This document shows, piece after piece, positions 7,991 through 16,009 of a stretch of 64,000 nt of DNA. A program made the position numbers and the translations under genes. The notes beneath the pieces were generated by a model. That model had not been told where the DNA came from. It saw nothing but the letters and a program-made list of their open reading frames with translations, and ran no database searches. Positions within the stretch are counted from its first letter, which is position 1; every line of letters begins with the position of its first letter. The DNA is from Streptomyces sp. S.PNR 29 (GTDB lineage Bacteria > Actinomycetota > Actinomycetes > Streptomycetales > Streptomycetaceae): the NCBI RefSeq assembly GCF_030386795.1, contig NZ_JANUQM010000019.1:1-64000 (forward strand), read 5' to 3'.

Positions 7991-9334
7991 TCAGCCCTTG
8001 ACGCTGATACCGCGCTGCTTCAGGTCGTTGACCGTCCACTCCTGCATGTGCGCGAGGAGGTCGGTGACCTTCTGCTTCTTGCTGACGACCTTGGCCCACT
8101 CGTCCTGCATCTCCGTGAACATGGCGGTCCAGTTCGGGCCGAAGGTCCAGCCGGTCCGGACGGTACCCAGGCTGTCCGTCACGATCTTCTTGGCCGGCTC
8201 GTAGTTCTTGCCGAGCAGCTTCTCGGAGATCGCCTCGGAGACGTAGGAGTCACTGTCGGCCAGGGCCGGCATCACACCGCTGCCGGTCTCCGGGCTCGCC
8301 ATCGTCTTGACCGCACCGGGGTCGGTGGACATCCACAGGGCCACCTTGGCGGCCTGCTCCTTGTTCTTGCACTGCTCGCTGACCAGCGTCAGGTTGCCGC
8401 TCTGGTTGGTCCCGGCCGGCGTCCGGGGCGCCTCGCCCTTGAAGGTCGGCCAGGGGGCCAGGGCCCAGTCGCCGAAGGACTTGGTGAAGTTCTGCACCAT
8501 GCCGGACATCTGCCAGGTGGAGATCTGCCGGGTCGCCGTGCCGCCGTTGTCGTAGTTGCGCTGCACGGCGGCGTAGTCGGCGAAGGACAGCTTGGAGTCC
8601 AGGTCGTTGTCGATGATCTCCTGGATCACCTTCGCGGCCTTCAGCGTGCCCTCGTCCTGGAAGTTCACCTTCCAGGAGTTGCCGTCGATGCTGTACCAGT
8701 TCGCCCCGGCCTGCATCGCCAGCACCTCCAGGGTGCTCGGGTCCTCACCGGCGTAGTTGGTGATCTTGATGTTGTGCTTCTTCAGCACCTTGCCCGCGGC
8801 GATGAAGTCGTCCCAGGTGGCCGGGGCCTTCAGGCCGTACTTCTTGAAGATGTCGGTGCGGTAGATGGTGAAGGCGGGTGCCGAGGCCGTCGGGACGCCG
8901 TAGATCTTGCCCTGGACCTGGCCGACCGCCCACGAACCGGCGTTGAACTTGTCCTTGCTGGACTCGACGTACTGGGTGATGTCGGCGAGCGCGCCCTGCG
9001 AGACCCAGCTCGTCACGTACTCACCGGTGTTCTGCAGCAGACAGGGCGCGTTGCCCGCCTTGACGGCGTTGGTCAGCTGCTTCTGCATGGTCAGCTGGTC
9101 GGTGACCTTGGTGTACTTCAGCTGGACGTCCTTGTGGCCGGCGTTGAACGCCTTGACCACGGCCTCCTGACCGTTGGCCCAGCCCCAGAAGTCGAGGGTG
9201 ACGGGACCGGAGGACTTGGACTTGGACTCGGAGTCTCCGGAGTCGGAACCGCCACAGGCGGAGAGCAGACCAGTGAGGGCGATTCCCGCGACGGCGGCGG
9301 AGGCGAACCTTCTCCGGGGGCTGGTGAAGTTCAT
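7991..9334 (-). CDS. Extracellular sugar-binding lipoprotein of an ABC importer
   Basis: A 447-residue substrate-binding protein. The first 27 residues form a lipoprotein signal with Arg-rich start (PRRRFASAA) and lipobox LLSAC, Cys27 being lipidated. A Ser/Asp/Lys linker follows, then the MalE-like fold (VTLDFWGWANGQEAVVKAFN, and the family phrase QKQLTNAVKAGNAPCLLQ). Start ATG 9334 is preceded by AAGGA ten bases upstream; longer upstream frames carry no signal sequence. It is the first gene of the minus-strand importer/GH43 operon. Two LacI-type palindromes lie in its upstream region (9463 and 9679). Confidence 0.95.
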   Translation of the reverse strand: MNFTSPRRRFASAAVAGIALTGLLSACGGSDSGDSESKSKSSGPVTLDFWGWANGQEAVVKAFNAGHKDVQLKYTKVTDQLTMQKQLTNAVKAGNAPCLLQNTGEYVTSWVSQGALADITQYVESSKDKFNAGSWAVGQVQGKIYGVPTASAPAFTIYRTDIFKKYGLKAPATWDDFIAAGKVLKKHNIKITNYAGEDPSTLEVLAMQAGANWYSIDGNSWKVNFQDEGTLKAAKVIQEIIDNDLDSKLSFADYAAVQRNYDNGGTATRQISTWQMSGMVQNFTKSFGDWALAPWPTFKGEAPRTPAGTNQSGNLTLVSEQCKNKEQAAKVALWMSTDPGAVKTMASPETGSGVMPALADSDSYVSEAISEKLLGKNYEPAKKIVTDSLGTVRTGWTFGPNWTAMFTEMQDEWAKVVSKKQKVTDLLAHMQEWTVNDLKQRGISVKG

Positions 9335-9462
9335 CTGACCGGGATCCTTCGAATGAGAGCGTTCGGAAGAACGAGAGGACGGCGGCTCGGTGGTGCTGGC
9401 CAGGAACGGCGGCCGGAAACCGTCGGCTCGCGGTTGCGGGGGGTCGGCCAAGCGGAAGCTGT

Positions 9463-9476
9463 AGTAAGCGGTTGCA
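9463..9476 (-). promoter_or_regulatory. LacI-type operator upstream of the importer operon
   Basis: On the minus strand the site reads TGCAACCGCTTACT, which fits 12 of 14 positions of the general LacI/CcpA-type consensus TGWAANCGNTNWCA. It is about 130 bases ahead of the binding-protein start. A possible -10 (TATACG, minus strand, near 9500) lies just upstream, so binding would obstruct transcription. LacI-B next door is the natural candidate regulator, by inference. Confidence 0.5.
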
Positions 9477-9678
9477 GGGACGGTAGGCCGTGGGATCCGC
9501 GTATAGCAAGAGGTGCGCGGAAATTTGTTACGGCGGATCGTCCGTCCGGTGATCTGCGGTCGACCTGGCGAGATGCGCGGCGCGGCGGGCGTCATTGCAG
9601 GTCAAGGCCCTGTCAAGACGGTCGGGCCATGGACCGGCCGGTATCCCCGGCTGTCGCCCGCGAGCTCGGAAGCAGTCG

Positions 9679-9692
9679 AGAAACCGTTTACG
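9679..9692. promoter_or_regulatory. Second LacI-type palindrome (GAAACCGTTTAC)
   Basis: The core GAAACCGTTTAC is a near-perfect LacI-family half-site pair around a central CG, matching 12 of 14 consensus positions. It lies just past the stop of LacI-B and 345 bases upstream of the binding-protein gene, between the two. It could be an auxiliary operator for looping. The rest of the 9335-9708 interval shows no gene. Confidence 0.45.
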
Positions 9693-9708
9693 TAACAATC
9701 GCCGGAGG

Positions 9709-10797
9709 TTACCGGCGCCGGGCAGGCGGCTGCACGGAGTTGCGTACGACGACATGGGTGCCCAGCACCAGATGCTCACCGTCGGCGCTCTTGCGGCGCC
9801 CCGCACCGCCCTCGCGGCGATCGGCCACGGCACGCAGCGCGACCCGGCCCATCTCCTCGTAGGGCACGTGCACGGTGGTCAGTTGGGGGGTGAGCTGGGA
9901 GGCGAGCGGAATGTCGTCGTAGCCCACGATGGAGACGTCCTCGGGCACCCTCAGGCCGGCCGCGCGCAGGGCCTGCATGGCGCCCGCGGCGACCACGTCG
10001 GTGCCGGCCAGCACCGCGGTGAACTCCAGCCCCTCGCGGAGGGCCTCCTCGACGGCCTCGTAGCCGTGCTCGTAGTCGTACTGGCCGTGCCGCACCAGGT
10101 CCGTGTCGAAGGGCACCCCGTACGCCTCGAAGGCCCGCCGGGCACCGTTCAGCCGGCCCTGCGCGGTGGTGAGCTCGGCGTGCCCGGGCAGCACCAGGAC
10201 CCTGCGGTGGCCGGCCGACAGCAGGTGGCTGGCCATGGCGTAGGCGCCGCCCTCGTTGTCGTAGTCGACCGTGGTCGCCGGGACGTCGCCCTCCAGCGGA
10301 GGTCTGCCGACCAGCACGAGGTGGGAGCCGGCCGCGTCCAGGGAACGGGCGAAGCGGGCCATGCGCAGCTGGTACTCGTCGTAGTCGTAGGCGCCGCCGA
10401 GCAGGACGACGGCGGCGACGCCCTGCTGGCGCATGAGGTTGACGAGCGCGAGCTCTCGCTCGGGATCATCACCGGTCGTACCCACCAGCGACAGCCAGCC
10501 GCGCAGGGTGGCGGCGCCCTCGACGCCCTTGGCCACGTGGGCGAAGGCGGCGCCGGTGATGTTGTTGATCAGGATGGCCACCGTCGGGGTGCCGCCGCCG
10601 GCCAGGGAGCGGGCGTGGGCGTTGGTGACGTAGTCCAGGTCCCGGACGACCTTCATCACACGCCGGCGCAGTTCGTCCGAGACCGGGTAGTTGCCGGACA
10701 GCACCCGCGAGACGCTCGCCACGGACACGCCGGCGCGCTCCGCCACGTCGCGGATCGTCGCCCGGCCGGCGTCGCTGGGCGCCTTGCGCTGACTCAC
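9709..10797 (-). CDS. LacI-family transcriptional regulator (LacI-B)
   Basis: A 362-residue repressor. The helix-turn-helix is at about residues 14-60 (TIRDVAERAGVSVASVSRVL), then a sugar-binding-like effector domain ending in VPEDVSIVGYDDIPLA and QLTTVHVPYEEMGR. It is clearly paralogous to LacI-C at 38148, sharing long stretches such as EFTAV-A-TD-VAAGA and TTVHVPYEE. It lies directly upstream of the importer operon on the same strand, separated by 375 bases containing two LacI-type palindromes, so it most likely controls that operon. A weak LacI-like sequence near 10862 may be autoregulatory. The effector sugar is unknown. Confidence 0.93.
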   Translation of the reverse strand: MSQRKAPSDAGRATIRDVAERAGVSVASVSRVLSGNYPVSDELRRRVMKVVRDLDYVTNAHARSLAGGGTPTVAILINNITGAAFAHVAKGVEGAATLRGWLSLVGTTGDDPERELALVNLMRQQGVAAVVLLGGAYDYDEYQLRMARFARSLDAAGSHLVLVGRPPLEGDVPATTVDYDNEGGAYAMASHLLSAGHRRVLVLPGHAELTTAQGRLNGARRAFEAYGVPFDTDLVRHGQYDYEHGYEAVEEALREGLEFTAVLAGTDVVAAGAMQALRAAGLRVPEDVSIVGYDDIPLASQLTPQLTTVHVPYEEMGRVALRAVADRREGGAGRRKSADGEHLVLGTHVVVRNSVQPPARRR

Positions 10798-11118
10798 CGT
10801 TGGGGCTCCTTCACCGTCGTGGCCCGATCACACCGGCCGGGGCCCCGCCCCACGCCGGTGCGGAAACCGTATCCCATCGTTACTCCAGGCTGGAGAGGGC
10901 TTGTGGAGGGTGGTCGGTGAGGGCGGTGCGGGGGTGCTCCCGGGAGGGCGAGTCACGGGGGGCACGCCGGTGTCGAGAGCCCATGGGGGTCTCCCCGCGC
11001 GAGCGTCTGCGGGAGTGGCGGAGCGGTGAAGCCCGGAGGGCTGAGCGCGGTCGGGCTCTCTGCCCCGGCCCGGGTGCCCGGTGGGCGATCGAGCGGGGCG
11101 AAGGCGCGGGCGGCATCG
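10798..11118. other. Intergenic region upstream of LacI-B
   Basis: About 320 bases with no credible gene. An inverted repeat CACCGGC/GCCGGTG lies near 10830-10860, followed by a weak LacI-type sequence (GGAAACCGTATCCC, about 10861). This may be the LacI-B promoter region and the terminator of the dehydrogenase gene. Confidence 0.4.
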
Positions 11119-12132
11119 TCAGGCGACCCGGGTGAGATCCGCGTGCAGCACTCGGTGAACCGGCGCCACCCCCGCCACCAGCCGTTCCAGTTCCTCGACG
11201 ACGATCCGCCCGAGGCGCTCCAGCTCGTTCCCGAGGGAGCCGGCGATGTGCGGGGTGAGGAAGACGTTGGGGAGCTGGTAGAGCGGGGAGCCGGCGGGCA
11301 GCGGTTCGGGTTCGGTGACGTCCAGGATCGCGCTGAGCCGGCCGGAGACCAGCTCGTCGGTGAGGGCCTCGTGGTCGACGAGGGCGCCGCGCGCGGTGTT
11401 GATCAGCACGCCGCCGTCCCGGATCAGCGCGAGCCGCTTGCGGTCGAGCATGTGGTGGGTCGCGGGGATGTCGGGGGCGTGCAGGCTCACGATGTCGCTG
11501 TGCCGGAGCAGGTCCTCCAGCGGGAGCGGTTCGGCGCCGAGGGCGGCGGCCTCGGCCGGGCTGACGTACGGGTCGTGCAGCAGGACGGTGAGGTCGAACG
11601 GCCGCAGCAGCTCCAGCAGCCGGCGGCCCACGCGCGAGGCGCCGATGACGCCGATGCGGCGGCCGAGGTTGCCGGTGGCCGCGGTCTCGGCGGGGGTCGG
11701 GTAGGCGTGGGTGCGGCGGAAGCGTTCGCGGTGGTCGAAGGTGTCCTTGCCGGCCAGCAGGATCATCGCGAGCGTGTACTCCGCGACCGGCAGGGCGTTG
11801 CCGGTGACCGCGCTGGAGACGGTGACGCCGCGTTCCCACAGGGCCTGGCCGACCAGGGAGCGGACGGAGCCGGCGGCGTGCAGGACGGCGCGCAGCCCGG
11901 GGGCCGCGGCCAGGGCGCCGGCGTCGAGGTGCGGGCAGCCCCAGCCGGTGATCAGCACCTCGGCGCGGGCCAGGGTGTCGGCCGCGGCGGGGTCGGAGAA
12001 GTCCTGGACGACCAGTGCGGGATCGATGTCGGCCGTCTGTCTCAGCCGGGCCATGACCGGCGGAGGAAAGAGCAACGGCAGGTGCACCGGATCCATCGCG
12101 AACACGGCCCGTGGCTGCTGGGGGCTGGGCAT
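11119..12132 (-). CDS. D-isomer-specific 2-hydroxyacid dehydrogenase
   Basis: A 337-residue NAD(P)-dependent oxidoreductase that reduces a 2-keto acid or oxidises a D-2-hydroxyacid in the cytoplasm. The cofactor loop at residues 161-169 is GVIGASRVG, slightly divergent from the usual GxGxxG (Ser at the third position). The catalytic Arg lies in INTARGALVDHEAL (Arg248) and the catalytic His in FLTPHIAGSLGNE (His295). It has its own promoter with a LacI-type operator (12167-12193) shared with LacI-A. This ties it to the sugar-acid catabolism of the locus, for instance a glyoxylate/hydroxypyruvate-like step; that assignment is inference. Confidence 0.9.
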   Translation of the reverse strand: MPSPQQPRAVFAMDPVHLPLLFPPPVMARLRQTADIDPALVVQDFSDPAAADTLARAEVLITGWGCPHLDAGALAAAPGLRAVLHAAGSVRSLVGQALWERGVTVSSAVTGNALPVAEYTLAMILLAGKDTFDHRERFRRTHAYPTPAETAATGNLGRRIGVIGASRVGRRLLELLRPFDLTVLLHDPYVSPAEAAALGAEPLPLEDLLRHSDIVSLHAPDIPATHHMLDRKRLALIRDGGVLINTARGALVDHEALTDELVSGRLSAILDVTEPEPLPAGSPLYQLPNVFLTPHIAGSLGNELERLGRIVVEELERLVAGVAPVHRVLHADLTRVA

Positions 12133-12166
12133 GACTCTCCTGGGACAGTGGATGGAAACATTTTCT

Positions 12167-12193
12167 GAAAGCGCCTTCTACCGTAGATCTGCG
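12167..12193 (-). promoter_or_regulatory. LacI-type operator and promoter of the dehydrogenase gene
   Basis: The plus strand reads GAAAGCGCCTTC followed by the 11-base palindrome TCTACCGTAGA. On the minus strand, TTGACC at about 12205-12210 is followed 17 bases later by TACGGT, a good housekeeping promoter. The GAAAGCGC operator covers the start point about 35 bases before the ATG. The block matches 22 of 27 positions of that upstream of LacI-A. Confidence 0.62.
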
Positions 12194-12379
12194 GGAAGGG
12201 GCGGTCAATCGGCCGGACGAGTTGAGCGGACCACCAGTTCCGGATCGGGCCCTGTGGTGCACATACGCCCATGTCGTAGCAGGGGCGGACAGAGAGCGCG
12301 GCAGGCTGGGGGAGTGCGCCACGCGGGGCGGGTGTGGCCGGTCGGCCGGTGCGGCGTGCACCCCGGGGCTACTGCGGCT

Positions 12380-12393
12380 GGAAATCGGTTACG
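12380..12393. promoter_or_regulatory. LacI-type operator 1 upstream of the second importer operon
   Basis: GGAAATCGGTTACG fits 12 of 14 positions of the LacI-family consensus (TGWAANCGNTNWCA). It lies in the 619-base gene-free interval 12133-12751 between divergent genes, which is unusually rich in palindromes. Confidence 0.45.
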
Positions 12394-12471
12394 ACTCTCA
12401 GGCCGCGTCCCTCAGTGAAGTCGCGGGGTGCGGCAGCCGAGGTCGTCATCGTGAATCCCTGCCTGTCCGCT

Positions 12472-12485
12472 GGCAACCGGTTCCC
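12472..12485. promoter_or_regulatory. Palindromic operator GGCAACCGGTTCCC
   Basis: The perfect core AACCGGTT is flanked so that its reverse complement, GGGAACCGGTTGCC, is identical at 13 of 14 positions to the site upstream of LacI-C (38068-38081). This links the plus-strand importer/lyase operon to LacI-C. Binding is inferred. Confidence 0.55.
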
Positions 12486-12593
12486 ACAACAGCCTGCTGC
12501 CGATGCCCGCTCCGGTCATCCCTCCGCCGCCCCAACGGCCTGCGAAATCAAGGATGTTCGTCCTGGTTGAGCGTGTCGTGGAGGTTACACAGT

Positions 12594-12604
12594 CTTTTCG
12601 AAAG
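12594..12604. promoter_or_regulatory. Palindrome CTTTTCGAAAG
   Basis: It contains the perfect palindrome TTTCGAAA (12596-12603), which recurs at 4447-4454, with a related GTTTCGAAC at 41519-41527 ahead of the secreted GH43 gene. Boxes of the CGAAA/TTTCG type have been noted upstream of Streptomyces xylanolytic genes, as I recall. Function here is unproven. Confidence 0.35.
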
Positions 12605-12659
12605 TTCGTCAAGGCTCTTGACGCGGTTTCCGGACAGGAAGAAGCTCTGCCCCACGCAC

Positions 12660-12673
12660 AACAACCGGTTGCC
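12660..12673. promoter_or_regulatory. Second AACCGGTT operator upstream of the second importer operon
   Basis: AACAACCGGTTGCC shares its right part CCGGTTGCC with the LacI-C site and has the 10-base palindrome CAACCGGTTG. With 12472-12485 it gives two sites 188 bases apart, compatible with cooperative binding or looping. A further palindrome, ACCGGTACCGGT, lies at 12706-12717. Confidence 0.45.
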
Positions 12674-12751
12674 AACCTGGCCGTCAGCCGCCGCATCGAT
12701 CGATGACCGGTACCGGTGTCCCGAACAGACGAAGCAGGAGGTGGTGCGTTC

Positions 12752-14101
12752 ATGCACCCGCGTGCTGGTGCCGACCTGAGCCGCCGCCGATTTCTCGCCC
12801 TGTCGGCCGCCGGCGCCGCGACGGGCGCGGCAGCACTGAGCGGCTGCGCGATGCAGGTGTCCAGCGGCGTCAGCGGCTCGGGCGAGACCGTCACCGTGAT
12901 GGTCAACTCCGGAGACATCCTCCCGGAGCAGATCAAGCAGGCCCGGAAGGACCTCGGTATCAAGATCGTCCTGGTGAAGTACGACATCACCAAGCTGATC
13001 GCGATGCTCACCAGCGGCAACCCGCCCGACCTGGTGCGCGGCGTCGGCGCCGTGGACGCGCCGTACTTCGCGGCGCGGGACGTGGCAGAGGAGCTGGACC
13101 CCTACTTCGCCCGGAGCAGCGTCCTCAAGCTGGACGACCTGGACCCCGTCAACGACCTGTGGCGGTTCGACGGCACGACCCAGGGCAAGGGCCCGCGCTA
13201 CGGCATGGCGAAGGACTTCTCCCAGGACTCCATGTTCTGGTACAACACCGCGGCCTTCGACAAGGGCGGCGTCGACTACCCGCCCGAGACCGAGCCGGTC
13301 ACGTACGAGGAGTGGCTCGACAACGCCAAGCGCCTCGTGCAGCGGAAGAAGGGCCAGACCATCGTCTTCGGCGGCAGTTTCAACGGCCTGACCCGGTCCA
13401 CCCTCCTGGCGACCATGACGGCGTCCGCCGGCGGCAGTCTCTTCAGTGACGACTTCTCCCGCGTCGACTTCACCACCCCCGAAGCCCGCAAGGCCCTGAC
13501 CTGGTACATGGACTACGCCAGGACCAAGGTCGGACCGAGCCTGATCCAGCCCGACCCCAACGGCTGGGACGGGCCCACCTACCAGGCCGGCCGGCTGGCC
13601 ATGTCGAACTCCGGTTACTGGATGGGCGGCATGATCGGCGCCGACAAGAAGCTGGCGGAGGTGTCCCGTCTGGCGCCCGCCCCGGTCTTCGCGGGCGGCC
13701 CGCGGATCAGCGCCTGCCAGGGCGGCACCGGGCTGTGGATGCCGCGTGGGGCGAAGAACAAGGACGCCGCATGGCGGGTCTTCGAGTGGTTCTTCGGCGA
13801 GGAGCCGGCCAAGGCCCGCGCCTCCGGCGGCTGGGGCATCCCCACCCTGAAGTCCCTGCGCCCGCTGATGCCGGCCAAGGAGGACTACCAGAAGCGGGTG
13901 CTCCAGGTGCAGCAGAACGAGCTGAAGCATTTCTCGGTGGTCTCCTTCACCCCCTACACCCGGGCGGACGCGGTCGACGCCCTCTTCAACCAGATCGCCC
14001 CCGCCGCGATGAACGGCCAGATCTCCGTCGACACGCTCGCCGGACGCCTCAACTCGGCCATCAACGAGCAGATGAAGCGCGGTAAGGAGCAAGTGGGATG
14101 A
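12752..14101 (+). CDS. Extracellular sugar-binding lipoprotein of a second ABC importer
   Basis: A 449-residue binding protein. It begins with a twin-arginine-like signal (SRRRFLALSAAG) and lipobox ALSGC, Cys32 being the lipid anchor. The mature part reads as an extracellular solute-binding protein family 1 (VVLVKYDITKLIAMLTSGNPP, GVDYPPETEPVTYEEWLD, CQGGTGLWMPRGAKN). Start ATG 12752 has an excellent AGGAGG ten bases upstream; the open frame from 12716 is an artefact. It heads a six-gene plus-strand operon with 4-base overlaps to the permeases, ending in polysaccharide-degrading enzymes. Its promoter region holds several LacI-type palindromes. Confidence 0.95.
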   Translation: MHPRAGADLSRRRFLALSAAGAATGAAALSGCAMQVSSGVSGSGETVTVMVNSGDILPEQIKQARKDLGIKIVLVKYDITKLIAMLTSGNPPDLVRGVGAVDAPYFAARDVAEELDPYFARSSVLKLDDLDPVNDLWRFDGTTQGKGPRYGMAKDFSQDSMFWYNTAAFDKGGVDYPPETEPVTYEEWLDNAKRLVQRKKGQTIVFGGSFNGLTRSTLLATMTASAGGSLFSDDFSRVDFTTPEARKALTWYMDYARTKVGPSLIQPDPNGWDGPTYQAGRLAMSNSGYWMGGMIGADKKLAEVSRLAPAPVFAGGPRISACQGGTGLWMPRGAKNKDAAWRVFEWFFGEEPAKARASGGWGIPTLKSLRPLMPAKEDYQKRVLQVQQNELKHFSVVSFTPYTRADAVDALFNQIAPAAMNGQISVDTLAGRLNSAINEQMKRGKEQVG

Positions 14102-15096
14102 CGGTCGAACAGATCTCCTCCGTCGCGGGCCGGCCCGACGCCGCGGTGCAGACCGGCCGGGCGCCCGCCGCCGACCGGCCGCGGATCTCCATGACCGCGC
14201 GCAGGCACCGGGCGTTCTACATGTTCACCTCGCCCTGGATCATCGGGTTCCTGCTGCTGACCATCGCGCCGATGGCGTACGCGCTGTGGCTGAGCTTCAC
14301 CACGTTCGACGGCATCTCGCCCCACTGGCGCTACGTCGGACTCGGCAACTACCGCGAGCTGGTGAACGATCCCGTCACCTGGGACGCGCTGGGCCGTGCG
14401 GGCCTGTTCGCGCTGACCTCGGTGCCGCTGTCGATCGCCGCGGGCCTGGCCCTCGCCGTCCTGGTCAACCGGCCCCTCAAGGCGCGCGGCCTGTTCCGCA
14501 CCCTGCTCTATCTGCCCGCCGTGGTGCCGCCGGTGGGCGCGGGCCTCGCCTTCAAGCTGCTCTTCGACCCGAACTCCGGTGCGGCCAACGGCGTCCTGAC
14601 CTCCTTCGGCATCGACGCCGTGGGCTGGCTCGGCGACCCCTACGCCCGCTACGTACTGCTGATGACGGTGCTCTGGGCCGCCGGAAACGTCATGATCATC
14701 TCGCTGGCCGGGCTCCAGGACGTACCCCAGGAGCTCCACGAGGCCGCCCGCATCGACGGGGCGAGCGCCTGGCGCACCTTCCGCAGTATCACCGTGCCGC
14801 TGCTGTCGCCCGTCCTGCTCTTCCAGACGGTGACCGGAATGATCGCCTCGGTGCAGACCATCATGCCGCTGCTGCTGGCGCCGCTCGGCGACACGAGCGG
14901 TATCACCACGGTCCCGCAGTCCAACTACTTCTACATGATGCACGTCTTCGCGCAGTACTTCGCGCTCGGCCGCTACGGCTACGCCTCCGCGCTGCTGTGG
15001 GTGCTCTTCGTCCTGATCCTCATCGTGACCGGACTCATCTTCAAGTTCACGTCCGGCGTGGTGTTCTACAACGTCGACCCGGAGGCGAAGAAGTGA
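14098..15096 (+). CDS. Carbohydrate ABC transporter permease (MalF type)
   Basis: A 332-residue permease with about 30 polar N-terminal residues and six transmembrane helices (FTSPWIIGFLLLTIAPMAYA is the first). The EAA loop reads EAARIDGASAWRTFRSITVP. It overlaps the binding-protein gene by ATGA and the next permease gene by GTGA, indicating strong coupling. It pairs with the MalG-type subunit at 15093. No ATPase gene is nearby. Confidence 0.95.
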   Translation: MTVEQISSVAGRPDAAVQTGRAPAADRPRISMTARRHRAFYMFTSPWIIGFLLLTIAPMAYALWLSFTTFDGISPHWRYVGLGNYRELVNDPVTWDALGRAGLFALTSVPLSIAAGLALAVLVNRPLKARGLFRTLLYLPAVVPPVGAGLAFKLLFDPNSGAANGVLTSFGIDAVGWLGDPYARYVLLMTVLWAAGNVMIISLAGLQDVPQELHEAARIDGASAWRTFRSITVPLLSPVLLFQTVTGMIASVQTIMPLLLAPLGDTSGITTVPQSNYFYMMHVFAQYFALGRYGYASALLWVLFVLILIVTGLIFKFTSGVVFYNVDPEAKK

Positions 15097-15965
15097 CCGC
15101 CACCACTGTGCCGCCCAAGGCATCGATGAACGAGGTGCGCGTGCGGGTGCGGGTCAAGCGCCTCGCCCTCTACACGGCCCTCGTCTCCGTCACCGGGCTG
15201 TTCCTCGGCCCCTTCGGCTGGCTGGTCCTCTCCGGCCTGAAGACCCAGGGTGAACTGGCCGCCTCGCCCGTGCACTGGCTGCCCGAGGCCTTCCAGTGGC
15301 ACAACTTCGCCGACGCCTTCACCGAGATCGACTTCCTCGGCTACGCCCGCAACTCACTGATCATCGCCCTCCTCTACGCCACGCTCGTCACCCTCAGCTC
15401 CGCCTGGGTCGGCTACGGCTTCGCCCGCCTCGACGCGCCGGGCAAGAAGTGGCTGTTCGGCATCCTGCTCGGCTCGATGATGCTGCCGCAGATGGTCACC
15501 CTGCTGCCCACGTACCTGATCTTCGCCAAGCTCGGCATGGTCGACACGTACTGGCCGTGGGTGCTGTGGGGCCTGTCCGCGGCGCCGTATCTGGTCTTCC
15601 TGTTCCGGCAGTTCTTCGCGGGCATGCCGCGCGAGCTGGAGGAGGCCGCGATCGTGGACGGCTGCGGATACTCGTCGATCTTCTGGCGGATCTTCCTGCC
15701 GCAGTCCTGGCCCGTGCTGTCCGCGAGCTTCATCATCGCCTTCACCTGGACCTGGGGTGACTACATCGCCCCGCAGCTGCTGCTGTCCACCGACCGCACC
15801 ACGCTCGCCGTCGCCGTGATGACCACCTACGTCAGTGAGGCCGGGACGCCCGTCCCCGAGCTCCAGGCCGCGGCCTCCGTGATGTACGTCGTGCCCATCC
15901 TGCTGGTCTTCCTCATCGCCCAGCGCGGCTTCATCACCGGCATGTCCACCTCCGGCCTCAAGTGA
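15093..15965 (+). CDS. Carbohydrate ABC transporter permease (MalG type)
   Basis: A 290-residue membrane subunit starting at GTG 15093, which overlaps the stop of the previous gene; ATG 15126 is the alternative. Six transmembrane segments and the EAA loop (EEAAIVDGCGYSSIFWRIFL) are visible, and the C-terminus GFITGMSTSGLK is typical of the family. Functionally it completes the second sugar importer. A 44-base gap leads to the polygalacturonase-fold gene. Confidence 0.94.
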   Translation: MTATTVPPKASMNEVRVRVRVKRLALYTALVSVTGLFLGPFGWLVLSGLKTQGELAASPVHWLPEAFQWHNFADAFTEIDFLGYARNSLIIALLYATLVTLSSAWVGYGFARLDAPGKKWLFGILLGSMMLPQMVTLLPTYLIFAKLGMVDTYWPWVLWGLSAAPYLVFLFRQFFAGMPRELEEAAIVDGCGYSSIFWRIFLPQSWPVLSASFIIAFTWTWGDYIAPQLLLSTDRTTLAVAVMTTYVSEAGTPVPELQAAASVMYVVPILLVFLIAQRGFITGMSTSGLK

Positions 15966-16009
15966 CCTTCCGTATCTCTCGTCTCCGCCTTTACTGAAGG
16001 AACCGCACC

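Noticed and set aside
11119..12132. Broken 2-hydroxyacid dehydrogenase because of the GASRVG cofactor loop
   Set aside because: Catalytic Arg and His and full length are intact; the Ser variant of the loop is tolerated in the family.
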